Source: Phenylobacterium sp. (GTDB lineage Bacteria; Pseudomonadota; Alphaproteobacteria; Caulobacterales; Caulobacteraceae). Taken from it: a stretch of 64,000 nucleotides of DNA. Numbering within the stretch: position 1 is the first letter of the stretch; each line of letters starts with the position of its first letter. The stretch lies in assembly GCF_030680185.1 (NCBI RefSeq), contig NZ_JAUXVZ010000054.1:62001-126000 (forward strand), read 5' to 3'. The position numbers and the translations under genes are program-made. Below, piece by piece: positions 9,420 through 17,947 of this stretch. The notes under the pieces are model-generated. The model was not told where the DNA came from and did not search any database. It saw only the letters and a list, made by a program, of their open reading frames with translations.

Positions 9420-9462
9420 GAATCCGGCGAAACTAGAGGTTCCAAAGGCCGAGGAGACCGTC

Positions 9463-10413
9463 ATGACCGCTGAGACTCTGGATCGCGGACTGGTGCTGGA
9501 CTCGGTCCGGGTGACGGAGATCGCCGCCATCGCCGCCTGGAGCCTTGTGGGCCGCGGGGACGAGAAGGCCGCCGACCAGGCCGCCGTCGACGCCATGCGC
9601 ACCGGGCTCAACGACCTGGATATCGACGGCGAGATCGTCATCGGCGAGGGCGAGCGCGACGAGGCGCCGATGCTCTATATCGGCGAGAAGGTCGGCCGGG
9701 GCGGGCCGGCGGTGGACATCGCGCTGGACCCTCTGGAAGGCACGACCCTGACGGCCAAGGCCATGTCCAACGCGCTCACCGTCATGGCCTGGGCGCCCAA
9801 GGGCACGCTGCTCAATGCGCCCGACACCTATATGGACAAGATCGCCTGCGGGCCGGGCTTTCCCGCAGGGCTGATCGACCTGGACGCCACGCCGGCCGAA
9901 AATGTCCGGGCCCTGGCCCGCGCCAAGGGCGTGGATGAAAACCAGATCACCGTCTGCATCCTCGACCGCCCCCGCCACGGGGAGATCATCGCCAAGGTCC
10001 GTGAGGCCGGCGCGCGGGTGCATCTGATCACCGACGGGGACATCGCTGGCGTGATCAACACCGCCGATCCCGACACCGGCGTGGATCTCTATCTCGGCCT
10101 GGGCGGCGCGCCGGAGGGTGTGCTGGCCTGCGCGGCGCTGAAGTGCGTCGGCGGCCAGTTCCAGGGCCGCCTGGTGTTCCGCAACAGCGACGAGCGGATG
10201 CGCGCCGAGCGCTGCGGCATCACCGAGTTCGACAAGAAGTACGACCTGCACGAGATGGTCCGCGCCGAGGCAATCTTCGCGGCCACGGGCGTCACCAAGG
10301 GCGCGCTGCTGGACGGCGTGCGCCTGCGCAATGGCATGGTCCACACCCATTCCATGGTGATGAATTCGTCTACCCGCACGGTTCGCGAAGTGCGGATGAA
10401 GCGGCCGGTCTGA
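9463..10413 (+). CDS. glpX: Fructose-1,6-bisphosphatase class II
   Basis: Hydrolyses fructose-1,6-bisphosphate in gluconeogenesis. Metal and substrate motifs of the GlpX family are present: IDGEIVIGEGERDEAPML and the phosphatase signature DPLEGTT. Length of 316 aa is typical. A strong GAGGAG site lies upstream of ATG 9463. The order hom-glpX-recJ is common in alphaproteobacteria; recJ starts 4 bases after the stop. Confidence 0.96.
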   Translation: MTAETLDRGLVLDSVRVTEIAAIAAWSLVGRGDEKAADQAAVDAMRTGLNDLDIDGEIVIGEGERDEAPMLYIGEKVGRGGPAVDIALDPLEGTTLTAKAMSNALTVMAWAPKGTLLNAPDTYMDKIACGPGFPAGLIDLDATPAENVRALARAKGVDENQITVCILDRPRHGEIIAKVREAGARVHLITDGDIAGVINTADPDTGVDLYLGLGGAPEGVLACAALKCVGGQFQGRLVFRNSDERMRAERCGITEFDKKYDLHEMVRAEAIFAATGVTKGALLDGVRLRNGMVHTHSMVMNSSTRTVREVRMKRPV

Positions 10414-10417
10414 CCCC

Positions 10418-12220
10418 ATGGCCGACGGCGCAGCCCAACTCGGCTATCTCGATGTGGATCGCTCGCTCAGCGGGCGGCGATGGCGCGCGCGCCCGGCTGA
10501 CGCCGAGCTGACCCGCCGCCACCAGATGATGTTGGGCCTCGACGAGCCCATGGCGCGGGCCCTGGCGGCCAGGGGGATCACGGCGGAGGCGGCGGAAAGC
10601 TATCTGACGCCGACGCTCAAGGCCCTGTTCCCCGATCCCTCCAGCTTTGCCGACATGGACAAGGCCGCCGCCGTTCTGGTGGACGCCCTGGTCGCCGACC
10701 GGCCTGTGGTGGTGTTCGCCGACTATGATGTGGACGGGGCCTCCAGCGCAGCCCTGCTGGTTCGCTGGTTCGCCGCCATGGGCAAGCGCCTCTCGATCTA
10801 TGTGCCTGACCGGGTGACCGAGGGCTATGGCCCCTCGCCAGCCGCCTTCCGCCGCCTGCGGGAGGAGGGGGCCGAACTGGTGGTCACTGTGGACTGCGGG
10901 GCTGCGGCCGTGGACGCCATCGCCTGCGCCGGCGAGATCGGCCTCGACGTGGTGGTGATCGACCATCACCTGATGCGCGACGAGATCCCGATCTGCGCCG
11001 CCCTGGTCAACCCCAACCGCCCCGACTGTCAGTCGGGCCAGGGAGTGCTGGCCGCCGCAGGCGTCACCTTCGTCCTGCTGGCGGCGCTCAACCGCGAAGC
11101 CCGCGGCCGGGGCCTGTTCGCCGAGCGGGCTGAACCGGACCTGCGCCAGTGGCTGGACCTGGCCGCCATGGGGGCGGTCTGCGACGTCACCCAGCTGGTG
11201 GGGTTCAATCGCGCCCTGACCGCCCAGGGGCTCAAAACCATGTCGGCCTGGCGCAATCCGGGACTGAAGGCGCTGCTGGAGGCCGCCGGCTCCAAGGGGC
11301 CAGCCACCACCTTTCATGCCGGCTTCGTGCTGGGGCCGCGAATCAATGCTGGGGGGCGAATCGGCCGCTCCGACCTGGGCGCGCGCCTGCTGTCCACCGA
11401 CGACCCCGACGAGGCGCGACGCCTGGCCCTCGAGCTCGACGCCCTGAACGCCTCGCGCCGGGAGGTCGAGGCCGAGGTGCTGGAAGCCGCCGTGCGCATC
11501 GTCGAGCGGGAGAGCAATTTCGCCGACCTGCCCCTGCTGCTGGTGGCCGCCGATGACTGGCATCCAGGGGTGATCGGCATCGTGGCTGGCCGGCTGCGAG
11601 AGCGGTTCCGCAAGCCGACCCTGGTGGTCGGCGTCGATCGAGCGGCCGACGTAGGTAAGGGATCGGGGCGCTCTCAGCCCGGCGTCAATCTGGGCCGCGC
11701 GGTCCAGGCGGCCTTCGACGAGGGCCTGCTGCTGGCCGGCGGCGGACACGCCATGGCGGCGGGCCTGTCGGTGCGCCCACACCTGCTGCCTGAGTTGCGG
11801 GCCTTTCTTTGCGAGCGCGTGGCGGTGGAGGCCCAGGCCGCGGCCGAATCGGACAGCATCGATATCGACGCCCTGATCACCACGGCCGGCGCTGATCGCG
11901 GCCTGCTCGAATCTTTCCAGCGCCTGGCGCCCTTCGGCCCCGGAAATCCCGAGCCGGTCTTCGCGGCTGCAGAGGTGCGCGTAGAGCGTCCGATGATGCT
12001 GAGGGGCGGGCATGTCCGCTGCACCCTGACGGACCGCTCTGGCGGCCGCCTGAAGGCCGTAGCGTGGCGGGCCGAGGCGACGGAGATGGGAAGGCGCCTC
12101 ATGTCCGAGGGCGGGGCCGTTCATGTGGTGGGTCGTCTGAAGGCGGATGACTGGAATGGCCGCCAGGGCGTGGAGCTTGAGATCGACGACGCCGCCGATC
12201 CCCGTCGCAAAAACGTCTAG
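10418..12220 (+). CDS. recJ: Single-stranded-DNA-specific 5'-3' exonuclease RecJ
   Basis: DHH-family nuclease used in recombination and mismatch repair. DHH-phosphoesterase motifs are clear: ADYDVDGASS (metal Asp), VTVDCG, the name-giving IDHH, and GGRIGRSDLG. The DHHA1 domain carries GGGHAMAAGL, followed by an OB-fold domain with FGPGNPEP. The length of 600 aa is close to the usual 570-600. It starts 4 bases after glpX and is followed by the tRNA-Glu promoter, so it probably ends this transcript. Confidence 0.96.
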   Translation: MADGAAQLGYLDVDRSLSGRRWRARPADAELTRRHQMMLGLDEPMARALAARGITAEAAESYLTPTLKALFPDPSSFADMDKAAAVLVDALVADRPVVVFADYDVDGASSAALLVRWFAAMGKRLSIYVPDRVTEGYGPSPAAFRRLREEGAELVVTVDCGAAAVDAIACAGEIGLDVVVIDHHLMRDEIPICAALVNPNRPDCQSGQGVLAAAGVTFVLLAALNREARGRGLFAERAEPDLRQWLDLAAMGAVCDVTQLVGFNRALTAQGLKTMSAWRNPGLKALLEAAGSKGPATTFHAGFVLGPRINAGGRIGRSDLGARLLSTDDPDEARRLALELDALNASRREVEAEVLEAAVRIVERESNFADLPLLLVAADDWHPGVIGIVAGRLRERFRKPTLVVGVDRAADVGKGSGRSQPGVNLGRAVQAAFDEGLLLAGGGHAMAAGLSVRPHLLPELRAFLCERVAVEAQAAAESDSIDIDALITTAGADRGLLESFQRLAPFGPGNPEPVFAAAEVRVERPMMLRGGHVRCTLTDRSGGRLKAVAWRAEATEMGRRLMSEGGAVHVVGRLKADDWNGRQGVELEIDDAADPRRKNV

Positions 12221-12227
12221 AGCGTGG

Positions 12228-12256
12228 TTGCAAGCCACAGGGAAGGCGGATATAGA
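12228..12256 (+). promoter_or_regulatory. Probable sigma-70 promoter of tRNA-Glu
   Basis: TTGCAA (12228-12233) and TATAGA (12251-12256) are separated by exactly 17 bases. They lie just after the recJ stop and 19 bases before the mature tRNA start. Confidence 0.6.
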
Positions 12257-12275
12257 GCCGCCCTCCGCGTCGAGT

Positions 12276-12350
12276 GGTCCCTTCGTCTATCGGTTAGGAC
12301 GCCAGGTTTTCAACCTGGAGAGAGGGGTTCGACTCCCCTAGGGACTGCCA
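12276..12350 (+). tRNA. tRNA-Glu (TTC)
   Basis: Full cloverleaf of 75 bases with encoded CCA. Acceptor GGTCCCT pairs with AGGGACT (first pair G-U). The anticodon stem CCAGG/CCTGG encloses loop TTTTCAA with anticodon TTC at 12309-12311. The T arm contains GGTTCGACTCC. Confidence 0.95.
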
Positions 12351-12457
12351 CGCGGAGCTTCTCTCTCACCTCGGATCGGCACGGGTCTTGGCCCAGGCGG
12401 CGCAACGAAACAGCGTTGCTTTGCGTTTGAGTCCGGCAATTGACGGAGAGAGCCCTG

Positions 12458-12718
12458 ATGAAGACCCTGACCTTCTTCGCCGCTGGCGTAGCCGCCCTGG
12501 CGCTTGCCGCCTGCACGGATACGACGCCTGAGGAAACATCCACCGCCGCGGCCATGCCCGACACCAGCGTGGATGCTTCGCCAGCTCCGGATGCGGGCGA
12601 AACTGGATTGGCCGGGGAGGGCGCGAGCCCCGTCGCACCGGCGGCGCCTGCGACCGAGGGGGCGGCCGAGACCGACGAGAACCTGCCGCCGGTGAACCTG
12701 CCCAACACGGGCGGTTGA
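12458..12718 (+). CDS. Small Ala/Pro/Thr-rich lipoprotein, function unknown
   Basis: 86-aa protein with a clean lipoprotein signal: MKTLTFFAAGVAALALAAC with Cys19. The mature part is acidic, low in complexity and lacks any recognised domain. The ATG at 12458 is preferred to 12440 because GGAGAG precedes it and the signal peptide then starts with the usual Met-Lys. It stands alone between tRNA-Glu and the cold-shock gene. Several such tiny lipoproteins of unknown role occur in this window. Confidence 0.7.
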   Translation: MKTLTFFAAGVAALALAACTDTTPEETSTAAAMPDTSVDASPAPDAGETGLAGEGASPVAPAAPATEGAAETDENLPPVNLPNTGG

Positions 12719-12847
12719 GCCACCGTCTACCTCCAGTCTGACCATCTAGACCTGAACTTGCTCGCAGAGGCTGCGAATCGGCCTTTGCGAGCCTGTTCAC
12801 GTTGGTTGCGCTTGACGCCTCTCGACTTACGAGAACAGTGTTATAGT

Positions 12848-12883
12848 TGGCCCGCCCTTAAGGATCAGGGGTGAAGCGGGCCA
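12848..12883 (+). promoter_or_regulatory. Cold-shock gene leader hairpin
   Basis: TGGCCCGC (12848-12855) is an exact reverse complement of GCGGGCCA (12876-12883). The 8-bp stem has a 20-base loop, and its right arm abuts the Shine-Dalgarno AGAGGGG (12883-12889) of the gene starting at 12893. A TATAGT element lies at 12842-12847 and a small dyad TCTCG-ACTTA-CGAGA at 12820-12834. A temperature-sensitive leader is possible but unproven. Confidence 0.4.
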
Positions 12884-12892
12884 GAGGGGCGC

Positions 12893-13513
12893 ATGTCTGG
12901 TTACGATTTTGAAGATGCTGGCGCAGACGAGTCTGTCCGCATCAGTGGTCGCGTAAAGTGGTTTGACGCCGGCAAGGGATATGGGTTCGTCGTCCCGGAC
13001 GATCCCAGCCAGACCGGGCTCAAGGACGTGTTGCTGCACGTCACCTCCCTGCGCAATTCCGGCCATGAGAGCGCCCTGGAAGGGGCGATCATCGTCTGTG
13101 ACGCCATCCGCAGACCCAAGGGCTGGCAGGTCGCCGAGGTGCTGGAGCTGGACGAGAGCGCCGCACCGCCGCCCGAGGCCCGCCGTCCCCGGGAACCTGA
13201 ATTCGGCCGCCGGGACCGTCCCTATGAGCGGTCGCATGACCGGGGCGACACCGGCGGGTTCACCGCGCGCCCCAAACGCCCGCCCCTGGCGGCCGGTCCG
13301 CTGGAGCGGGCCAAGGTCAAATGGTTCAACCGCGCCAAGGGCTATGGCTTCGTGGTCCGCGAAACCCATTCCGGCGACATCTTCATCCACATCGAGACCC
13401 TCCGCCGCGCAGGCCTGGAAGACCTGCAGCCCGGCGATGACGTGATGGTGAGGTTCGCCGAAGGCCCAAAAGGGCTTGTCGTCGCCGAGATCGAACCGAT
13501 AGGTCTGGCCTGA
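12893..13513 (+). CDS. Cold-shock protein with two cold-shock domains
   Basis: RNA/ssDNA-binding protein of 206 aa with two OB-fold cold-shock domains. Domain 1 is at about 16-82 ([19 protein letters not shown]) and domain 2 at about 138-204 ([16 protein letters not shown], then [13 protein letters not shown]). Both keep the RNP1-like KGYGFV motif. An Arg/Pro-rich linker of about 55 residues joins them. Tandem-domain CSPs are typical of Caulobacter and relatives. The leader carries a hairpin against the ribosome binding site (12848-12883). Confidence 0.92.
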   Translation: MSGYDFEDAGADESVRISGRVKWFDAGKGYGFVVPDDPSQTGLKDVLLHVTSLRNSGHESALEGAIIVCDAIRRPKGWQVAEVLELDESAAPPPEARRPREPEFGRRDRPYERSHDRGDTGGFTARPKRPPLAAGPLERAKVKWFNRAKGYGFVVRETHSGDIFIHIETLRRAGLEDLQPGDDVMVRFAEGPKGLVVAEIEPIGLA

Positions 13514-13558
13514 GGCGCGACGGCCCCGCCGTCGCCATTCGCCGGAGGACCTAAGCCC

Positions 13559-14044
13559 GTGTCGAACTCCACCCTTCCGCGGCGCGCCTTTCTGGCAGGT
13601 CTCTCAGCCCTGGCGGTCCCGGGCCTGGCCACGCCAAGCCTGGCCATCGCCAAGACCGCGACCGCCCTTGAGCCGCTGTCCATCCTCACCAGCCGCGGAC
13701 CGGTCAGCTTCCAGGTCGAGGTGGCCGCCGACGACGCCGCCCGCGCCCGTGGGCTGATGTATCGCAAGTCCCTGGCGCCGGACCGCGGCATGCTGTTCGA
13801 CTTCCACACCCCGCGCCCGGTCGCCTTCTGGATGCGCAACACGTACATCTCGCTCGACATGATCTTCATCCGGAACGACGGGCGGATCCTGTCCATCGCC
13901 CGTAACACCACGCCGATGTCCGAAGAGGGCGTGCCCTCCGGCGGCCCGGTCCGGGCCGTTCTGGAACTGGTCGGCGGCCGGGCGGCCGAGATCGGCGCCC
14001 TGCCGGGAGACCGCGTGCGGCACCGGATCTTCCCCAATGGGTGA
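13559..14044 (+). CDS. DUF192 family exported protein
   Basis: 161-aa protein with a Tat-like signal (PRRAFLAGLSALA, then a cleavage-like region near SLA). The DUF192 domain follows (about 45-155), with its typical ARGLMYRKSL, GMLFDF and FWMRNTYISLDMIFI segments. The molecular function of the family is unknown. GTG 13559 is preceded by CGGAGGA. It overlaps the thioesterase gene by 8 bases. Confidence 0.85.
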   Translation: MSNSTLPRRAFLAGLSALAVPGLATPSLAIAKTATALEPLSILTSRGPVSFQVEVAADDAARARGLMYRKSLAPDRGMLFDFHTPRPVAFWMRNTYISLDMIFIRNDGRILSIARNTTPMSEEGVPSGGPVRAVLELVGGRAAEIGALPGDRVRHRIFPNG

Positions 14045-14477
14045 GCCTGAAGACGGCGGCAAGCCGGCCCCGCCGCCGCCCGAGGGTTTCGTTCTCTCCG
14101 AAGGCCGCGGCGCATTTTCCGGCCACAACGGCCCCTATTTCCACCGCGCCCAGCAGGGCGAGAGCACCGAACAGGCCTTCTTCGCCCTGCCGCGGCACGC
14201 CAACGGCCTGGGCCTCGTCCATGGCGGCATGCTCACCAGCTTCCTGGACGGGCTGATGGGGGCCGCGGTGTTCCGCGCTGCGCGCCGGCCAGGGGTGACG
14301 ATCCACCTGTCGGTGGACTTCCTGCACATGGCGCGGGTGGGGGAGTGGGTGATGGGCGAATCCCGCGTCACCCGCCTGACCCGCGACGTCGCCTTCGTCG
14401 AGGGTCGGGCCTATGTGGGCGGCCGCGACGTGGTGCGGGGCTCGGGCGTCTTCAAACTGATGCACAAGCGGGCCTGA
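14037..14477 (+). CDS. PaaI-type hotdog thioesterase
   Basis: 146-aa hotdog-fold protein. GLVHGGMLTSFLDGLMG carries the HGG motif of PaaI/ACOT13-type acyl-CoA thioesterases, and TIHLSVDFLHMARVGEWV is the matching beta-strand region. It probably hydrolyses an acyl- or aryl-CoA in the cytoplasm; the substrate cannot be told. It overlaps the DUF192 gene and is followed by tRNA-Pro. Confidence 0.85.
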   Translation: MGEPEDGGKPAPPPPEGFVLSEGRGAFSGHNGPYFHRAQQGESTEQAFFALPRHANGLGLVHGGMLTSFLDGLMGAAVFRAARRPGVTIHLSVDFLHMARVGEWVMGESRVTRLTRDVAFVEGRAYVGGRDVVRGSGVFKLMHKRA

Positions 14478-14543
14478 TCGCACCGCTCACATTGCGGCGC
14501 GGCGCCTTGCATGGCATGAGACGGCCACTGTCGGCGTCCGTCT

Positions 14544-14620
<77 letters not shown>

Positions 14621-14631
14621 GACGCCGACGT

Positions 14632-14648
14632 GGGAGCCTTCGGGCTCC
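14632..14648 (+). terminator. TTCG-tetraloop hairpin after tRNA-Pro
   Basis: GGAGCC (14633-14638), loop TTCG, GGCTCC (14643-14648). It lies 12 bases after the tRNA and 23 bases before the next coding start. It could be a processing/termination element or allow read-through; no T tract is present. Confidence 0.45.
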
Positions 14649-14671
14649 GGGATCGCTAATGGGACAATCAC

Positions 14672-14977
14672 ATGCTCGCGCGCATCTTCCGCCCCGCCAA
14701 GAACGCCATGCAGTCCGGACACGCCAAGTCCCGCGACTGGGTCCTGGAATTCGAACCGGCCAGCGCTCGCAGACCCGACGCCCTGATGGGCTGGACCCAG
14801 ACCGACGACACCCGCACCCAGCTGCGCCTGTCCTTCGAGACCAAGGAAGAGGCCGTGGCCTATGCCGAGCAGCACGGCGTCGCCTTCGAGGTCTTCGACC
14901 CCAAGCCCGCCAAGCGCATCATCAAGGCCTATGCGGACAACTTCGCCTTCGGCCGCAAGGTCCCCTGGACCCACTAA
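14672..14977 (+). CDS. NADH dehydrogenase accessory subunit, NDUFS4-like (ETC complex I conserved region)
   Basis: 101-aa protein of the NDUFS4/18-kDa accessory subunit family, found on complex I of alphaproteobacteria and mitochondria. Visible signatures are the N-terminal ARIFRPAKNAMQSG, the W-x-LEFEP strand, GWTQTDDT and the C-terminal YADNFAFGRKVPWTH. It sits between tRNA-Pro and tRNA-Arg, far from the nuo operon, and may share their transcript. Confidence 0.92.
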   Translation: MLARIFRPAKNAMQSGHAKSRDWVLEFEPASARRPDALMGWTQTDDTRTQLRLSFETKEEAVAYAEQHGVAFEVFDPKPAKRIIKAYADNFAFGRKVPWTH

Positions 14978-14993
14978 GGCCCGCAAACCCCAG

Positions 14994-15070
14994 GCGCCCT
15001 TAGCTCAACCGGATAGAGCATCCGCCTTCTAAGCGGACGGTTGCAGGTTCGAGTCCTGCAGGGCGCGCCA
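14994..15070 (+). tRNA. tRNA-Arg (TCT)
   Basis: 77-base cloverleaf with encoded CCA. Acceptor GCGCCCT pairs with AGGGCGC, discriminator G15067. Anticodon stem TCCGC/GCGGA, loop CTTCTAA, anticodon TCT at 15028-15030. It starts 16 bases after the complex I subunit gene. Confidence 0.95.
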
Positions 15071-15105
15071 GGGGCCTTGGCTTGCCCGCGCGGGTGAGGC
15101 GCCGG

Positions 15106-15771
15106 TCAGGCTGGCGCCGAAGATTGGCGGCCGGCGCGGGCGTCCCAGCCCAGCATCGCGACCTCGGCGACAGCCTCCAATTCCTCGCGGGCGGCCTCGT
15201 CTCGGGCAAGTAGAGACATGCCGTTCTGGACCGTCTGGACGAACCGCGCGAGCCCGTGGGTGTCGATCGAGGCGGGTATCTCTCCCTCGGCCACGGCGAG
15301 GTCCAGGCGCGCTTTGATGCGGTCGAACGTCATGGTGCGCGCTGCGCGCACCATCTCCCCAAGCGCGGCATGGCCCTCACTGCCGACCGCCGAGAGCGTG
15401 ACCATGCAGCCTCTTGGCGCGCCCTCATCTCCGCTGGCGAGGGCGGCGGCCGAATCCATGAGGAAGGCCATCACCGCGTCGCGGGCGGTCTTCGCGGCGA
15501 AAAAGCCCGCCCAGGCCAGATGCTCATTGGTCTCAAGGTAATGGCTCAGCGCTTCGGCATAGAGCGCCTCCTTTGACCCGAACGCGGCGTAGAGGCTCGG
15601 CGCGCCGATGCCCATCGCCTGGGTCAGGTCCGTGATTGAGGTCGCCTCGAAACCCTTGCTCCAGAACAGGCAGGTGGCCCGTCCCAACGCCGCCTCGCGG
15701 TCGAACGTGCGAGGGCGCCCCCGGCCGCGGGCCGAAAAGTCGCCTGCTGAGGTTTGATCTGATTTTTGCAT
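15106..15771 (-). CDS. TetR-family transcriptional regulator
   Basis: 221-aa repressor when started at ATG 15771. The N-terminus has GRGRPRTFDREAAL followed by the TetR helix-turn-helix (ATSITDLTQAMGIGAPSLYAAFGSKEALY). The C-terminal ligand domain is helical and contains a single cysteine in PRGCMVTLSA. It diverges from an SDR gene across an 80-base gap, the classic layout for a local regulator that controls its neighbour. A TCGA-rich dyad lies at its own start. Confidence 0.9.
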   Translation of the reverse strand: MQKSDQTSAGDFSARGRGRPRTFDREAALGRATCLFWSKGFEATSITDLTQAMGIGAPSLYAAFGSKEALYAEALSHYLETNEHLAWAGFFAAKTARDAVMAFLMDSAAALASGDEGAPRGCMVTLSAVGSEGHAALGEMVRAARTMTFDRIKARLDLAVAEGEIPASIDTHGLARFVQTVQNGMSLLARDEAAREELEAVAEVAMLGWDARAGRQSSAPA

Positions 15772-15779
15772 CGATCGAT
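15770..15779. promoter_or_regulatory. Candidate TetR operator dyad
   Basis: ATCGATCGAT is a perfect 10-base palindrome straddling the start codon of the TetR gene, flanked by further TATC/GATA steps. The position would suit autoregulation. A palindrome this short can occur by chance. Confidence 0.3.
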
Positions 15780-15851
15780 AGATAAACCCATTGAAGACGT
15801 CCGGCAACGTTCCTAGCTAATTCTGTATCGTACACTCCAGAAAGATCGAAC

Positions 15852-16592
15852 ATGACGGAACTTGCAGGCAAGCGCGCACTTGTGACCGGCGGATCGCGGG
15901 GCATTGGCGCAGCCATAGCCTTGGCGCTGGCGGACAAGGGCGCAGACGTCGCCATCACGTATGAGCGTTCCAGCGCCAGGGCCGCCGAGGTGGTTCGCGC
16001 GATTGAGGCGAAGGGTCGACACGGCCTGGCCATTCAGGCCGACAGCGCCGATCCGGGTGCGGTCAAACGATCGGTGGATGAGGCGGCTCAGGCGCTCGGC
16101 GGTCTGGACATCCTCATCAACAACGCGGCCATCGCGCTCTATGAGACCATCGCCCGTTTCCCCGTAAAGGACATCGACGCTCTGCTGGCCGTCAATGTGC
16201 GGGGGCCGTTGCTCGCCGCCCAGGCCGCCATTCCGCATCTCAAGGCGGGCGGGCGAATCGTGACGATCGGTTCGGCCGGAGCCGAGCGGATCGTGGGCGA
16301 CACCGGCACGGTCTATTACATGACGAAGTCCGCGCTCCAGTCGTTCACCCGGGGCCTCGCCCGCGAACTCGGCCCCCTGGACATCACCGTCAACCTCGTC
16401 CAGCCAGGGTCGACCAATACCGAGATGAACCCCGCCGACGGCGAATTCTCCGACTTCCAGCGGAGCCTGAGCCCACTTGGTCGGTACGGCGCGCCCGAGG
16501 ATGTCGCCGCCGCCGTCGCCTTCCTCGCCAGCCCGGCGGCGCGGCACATCACGGGCGCCATCCTCAACGTCGATGGCGGGCAGCTCACCTGA
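15852..16592 (+). CDS. Short-chain dehydrogenase/reductase
   Basis: 246-aa classical SDR. TGGSRGIG forms the NAD(P)-binding loop, NNAA is the structural motif, the catalytic Ser lies in GSAGAE and YxxxK is YYMTK. The C-terminus ends NVDGGQ as in 3-oxoacyl-ACP-reductase-like members. The TYERS after the second beta strand suggests NADP preference. It diverges from the TetR gene, which probably regulates it. The substrate is unknown. Confidence 0.88.
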   Translation: MTELAGKRALVTGGSRGIGAAIALALADKGADVAITYERSSARAAEVVRAIEAKGRHGLAIQADSADPGAVKRSVDEAAQALGGLDILINNAAIALYETIARFPVKDIDALLAVNVRGPLLAAQAAIPHLKAGGRIVTIGSAGAERIVGDTGTVYYMTKSALQSFTRGLARELGPLDITVNLVQPGSTNTEMNPADGEFSDFQRSLSPLGRYGAPEDVAAAVAFLASPAARHITGAILNVDGGQLT

Positions 16593-16624
16593 GCCGGATC
16601 GCCATTGGGTGTTTTCTGGAAAAG

Positions 16625-16653
16625 TCCCCGGACGGTTTCGGCCGCCGGGGACG
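16625..16653 (+). terminator. Hairpin after the SDR gene
   Basis: GTCCCCGG (16625-16632) pairs perfectly with CCGGGGAC (16646-16653) around a 13-base loop, 32 bases after the SDR stop. A TTTTT run appears only later (about 16680), so it is not a canonical intrinsic terminator. Confidence 0.45.
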
Positions 16654-16786
16654 AACACTGGGCCTGACAGTCAATCAAGTTTTTGCGATCTGTCGGCTGC
16701 GCCACAGACGAACTCGTCTCTAGGTAGTCATAATCTTAAGCAAAATGGCCGCTGGCGGCGGTCATATGCTTGGACGGGAGTGGCGC

Positions 16787-17086
16787 ATGGCTTGGTTGGA
16801 GAAGGCCGGAGCAGCGTTGGACAATGTGGTCACCGTGACGCCTGTCGAGGGGGGCTGGTCGGTGACCTCGTCCCTGGCCGATCATCCTCTGATGTTCTTT
16901 TCCGGCGCGCACGCCGAGGCCAAGGCGCGCAGCCTGGCGCAGGTCATCGCGTCAGCCGGCGGCGACGCCCAGGTGATCGTGCATGACCGGCGCAACGCCC
17001 TGATCGGCACGGTGCGATACTTCGCCGCCGAGGATGAGGTCAAACTTTCGCCCGCGGCCGAGCCGCCCACTGCGGCGGCCTCATAG
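16787..17086 (+). CDS. Small DUF2188-like protein
   Basis: 99-aa protein. The middle part, GGWSVTSS then AEAKARSLAQVIASAGGDAQVIVHDRRNALIGTVRY split over about 50 residues, resembles the DUF2188 pattern (Trp-x-Val strand, Ala-rich helix, VxVH strand, terminal RY). Function is unknown. ATG 16787 is chosen because GGGAG lies about 6 bases upstream; ATGs at 16745 and 16766 are alternatives. Its last 47 bases overlap the convergent kinase gene, an unusually long overlap for this window. Confidence 0.6.
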   Translation: MAWLEKAGAALDNVVTVTPVEGGWSVTSSLADHPLMFFSGAHAEAKARSLAQVIASAGGDAQVIVHDRRNALIGTVRYFAAEDEVKLSPAAEPPTAAAS

Positions 17087-17945
17087 TCCGGTCGAGGGCC
17101 ATCGGGACAATGGCGTCGGCATAGGCCGGCATGGTCGCCAGGATGTGGGTGGTGAGCCGCTCATAGAGCTGGATGAAGGCCAGCACCTCGTCGTCGCTCA
17201 TGCTGCGCGCTGGGGCGGCGCCCTCGGCCGCCAGCCTCATTCGCAGCTTGCGCTCCTGCTCCTGACGCCAGGCGGCCACCACCTCGAACCCGGGCGCCTG
17301 CAGCAGGATCAGGCGGTCGAGCAGCCTGAACAGCTCCTGATAGGGTCCCGCCAGGCTGTCATTGACGTGGCGGCGCCAACGGCCATCGGGGTCGCGCCGC
17401 GCCTCCAGGTCATTGGCCGGCGCGATCAGGGCCGCAGCGGGCTGCGGGCGGGCGCCCACACACCAGCCTTCAAACAACATCACGTTGACCTTGGCCGGCG
17501 CCTGTGGCCAGGCGCTGGCCGGGATCAGGTCATCGCTCGCCTTGTCGAAGCGGGGCAGGGCGGCGGGCTGGCCCTCGGACAGAGCGTCCAACACCCCTAG
17601 GCCGAGCCCGACATCGTGGGTGCCGGGCGGTCCGCGGGTGGCGAGCAGGGGATGGATCTCGCGACCCAGGCGCTGGCGGGCGGCGTGGGACAGGTAGAGA
17701 TCGTCGATGGACAGGACGGCGACGGAGAGGCCCTGCGCCTGCATCAAGCCGGCGAGCGCGGCGGTCAGGGTGGACTTTCCCGCAGCCTGCGGCCCGCAGA
17801 TCCCGACCAGCAGCGGCGCGTCGGCGCCGGCGACGTCGGCGACGATGCGCGCGGCCAGGGGGGCTGCGACCACCTCCAGGGTGCGGCCATAGGCCAGCGG
17901 CAGGTCGTGCTCGGCCAGGAAGCCAGCCGCCCATGTCGGGTCCAC
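17040..17945 (-). CDS. P-loop kinase of the D-glycerate 3-kinase (GLYK) type
   Basis: 301-aa cytoplasmic kinase. Walker A is GPQAAGKST (about residue 50) and SIDDLYLS follows, as in the phosphoribulokinase/uridine kinase superfamily. FEGWCVGARP and the RLLDRLILLQAP region match plant-type glycerate kinases (GLYK) and their bacterial relatives. It would phosphorylate D-glycerate to 3-phosphoglycerate. It lies 2 bases after metC on the same strand, so they are co-transcribed. The substrate is inferred from family only. Confidence 0.8.
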   Translation of the reverse strand: MDPTWAAGFLAEHDLPLAYGRTLEVVAAPLAARIVADVAGADAPLLVGICGPQAAGKSTLTAALAGLMQAQGLSVAVLSIDDLYLSHAARQRLGREIHPLLATRGPPGTHDVGLGLGVLDALSEGQPAALPRFDKASDDLIPASAWPQAPAKVNVMLFEGWCVGARPQPAAALIAPANDLEARRDPDGRWRRHVNDSLAGPYQELFRLLDRLILLQAPGFEVVAAWRQEQERKLRMRLAAEGAAPARSMSDDEVLAFIQLYERLTTHILATMPAYADAIVPMALDRTMRPPQWAARPRAKV

Positions 17946-17947
17946 GC

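Noticed and set aside
10370..12238. Long open frame of 622 codons opposite recJ
   Set aside because: It mirrors recJ exactly, is rich in His, Gly and Gln as GC-rich antisense frames are, and shows no domain. The same holds for 8049-9641, 32740-34713 and 40218-41753 on the - strand.
14994..16700. tRNA-Arg as integration site for an island
   Set aside because: No repeat of the tRNA 3' end is visible downstream and no integrase gene is present.
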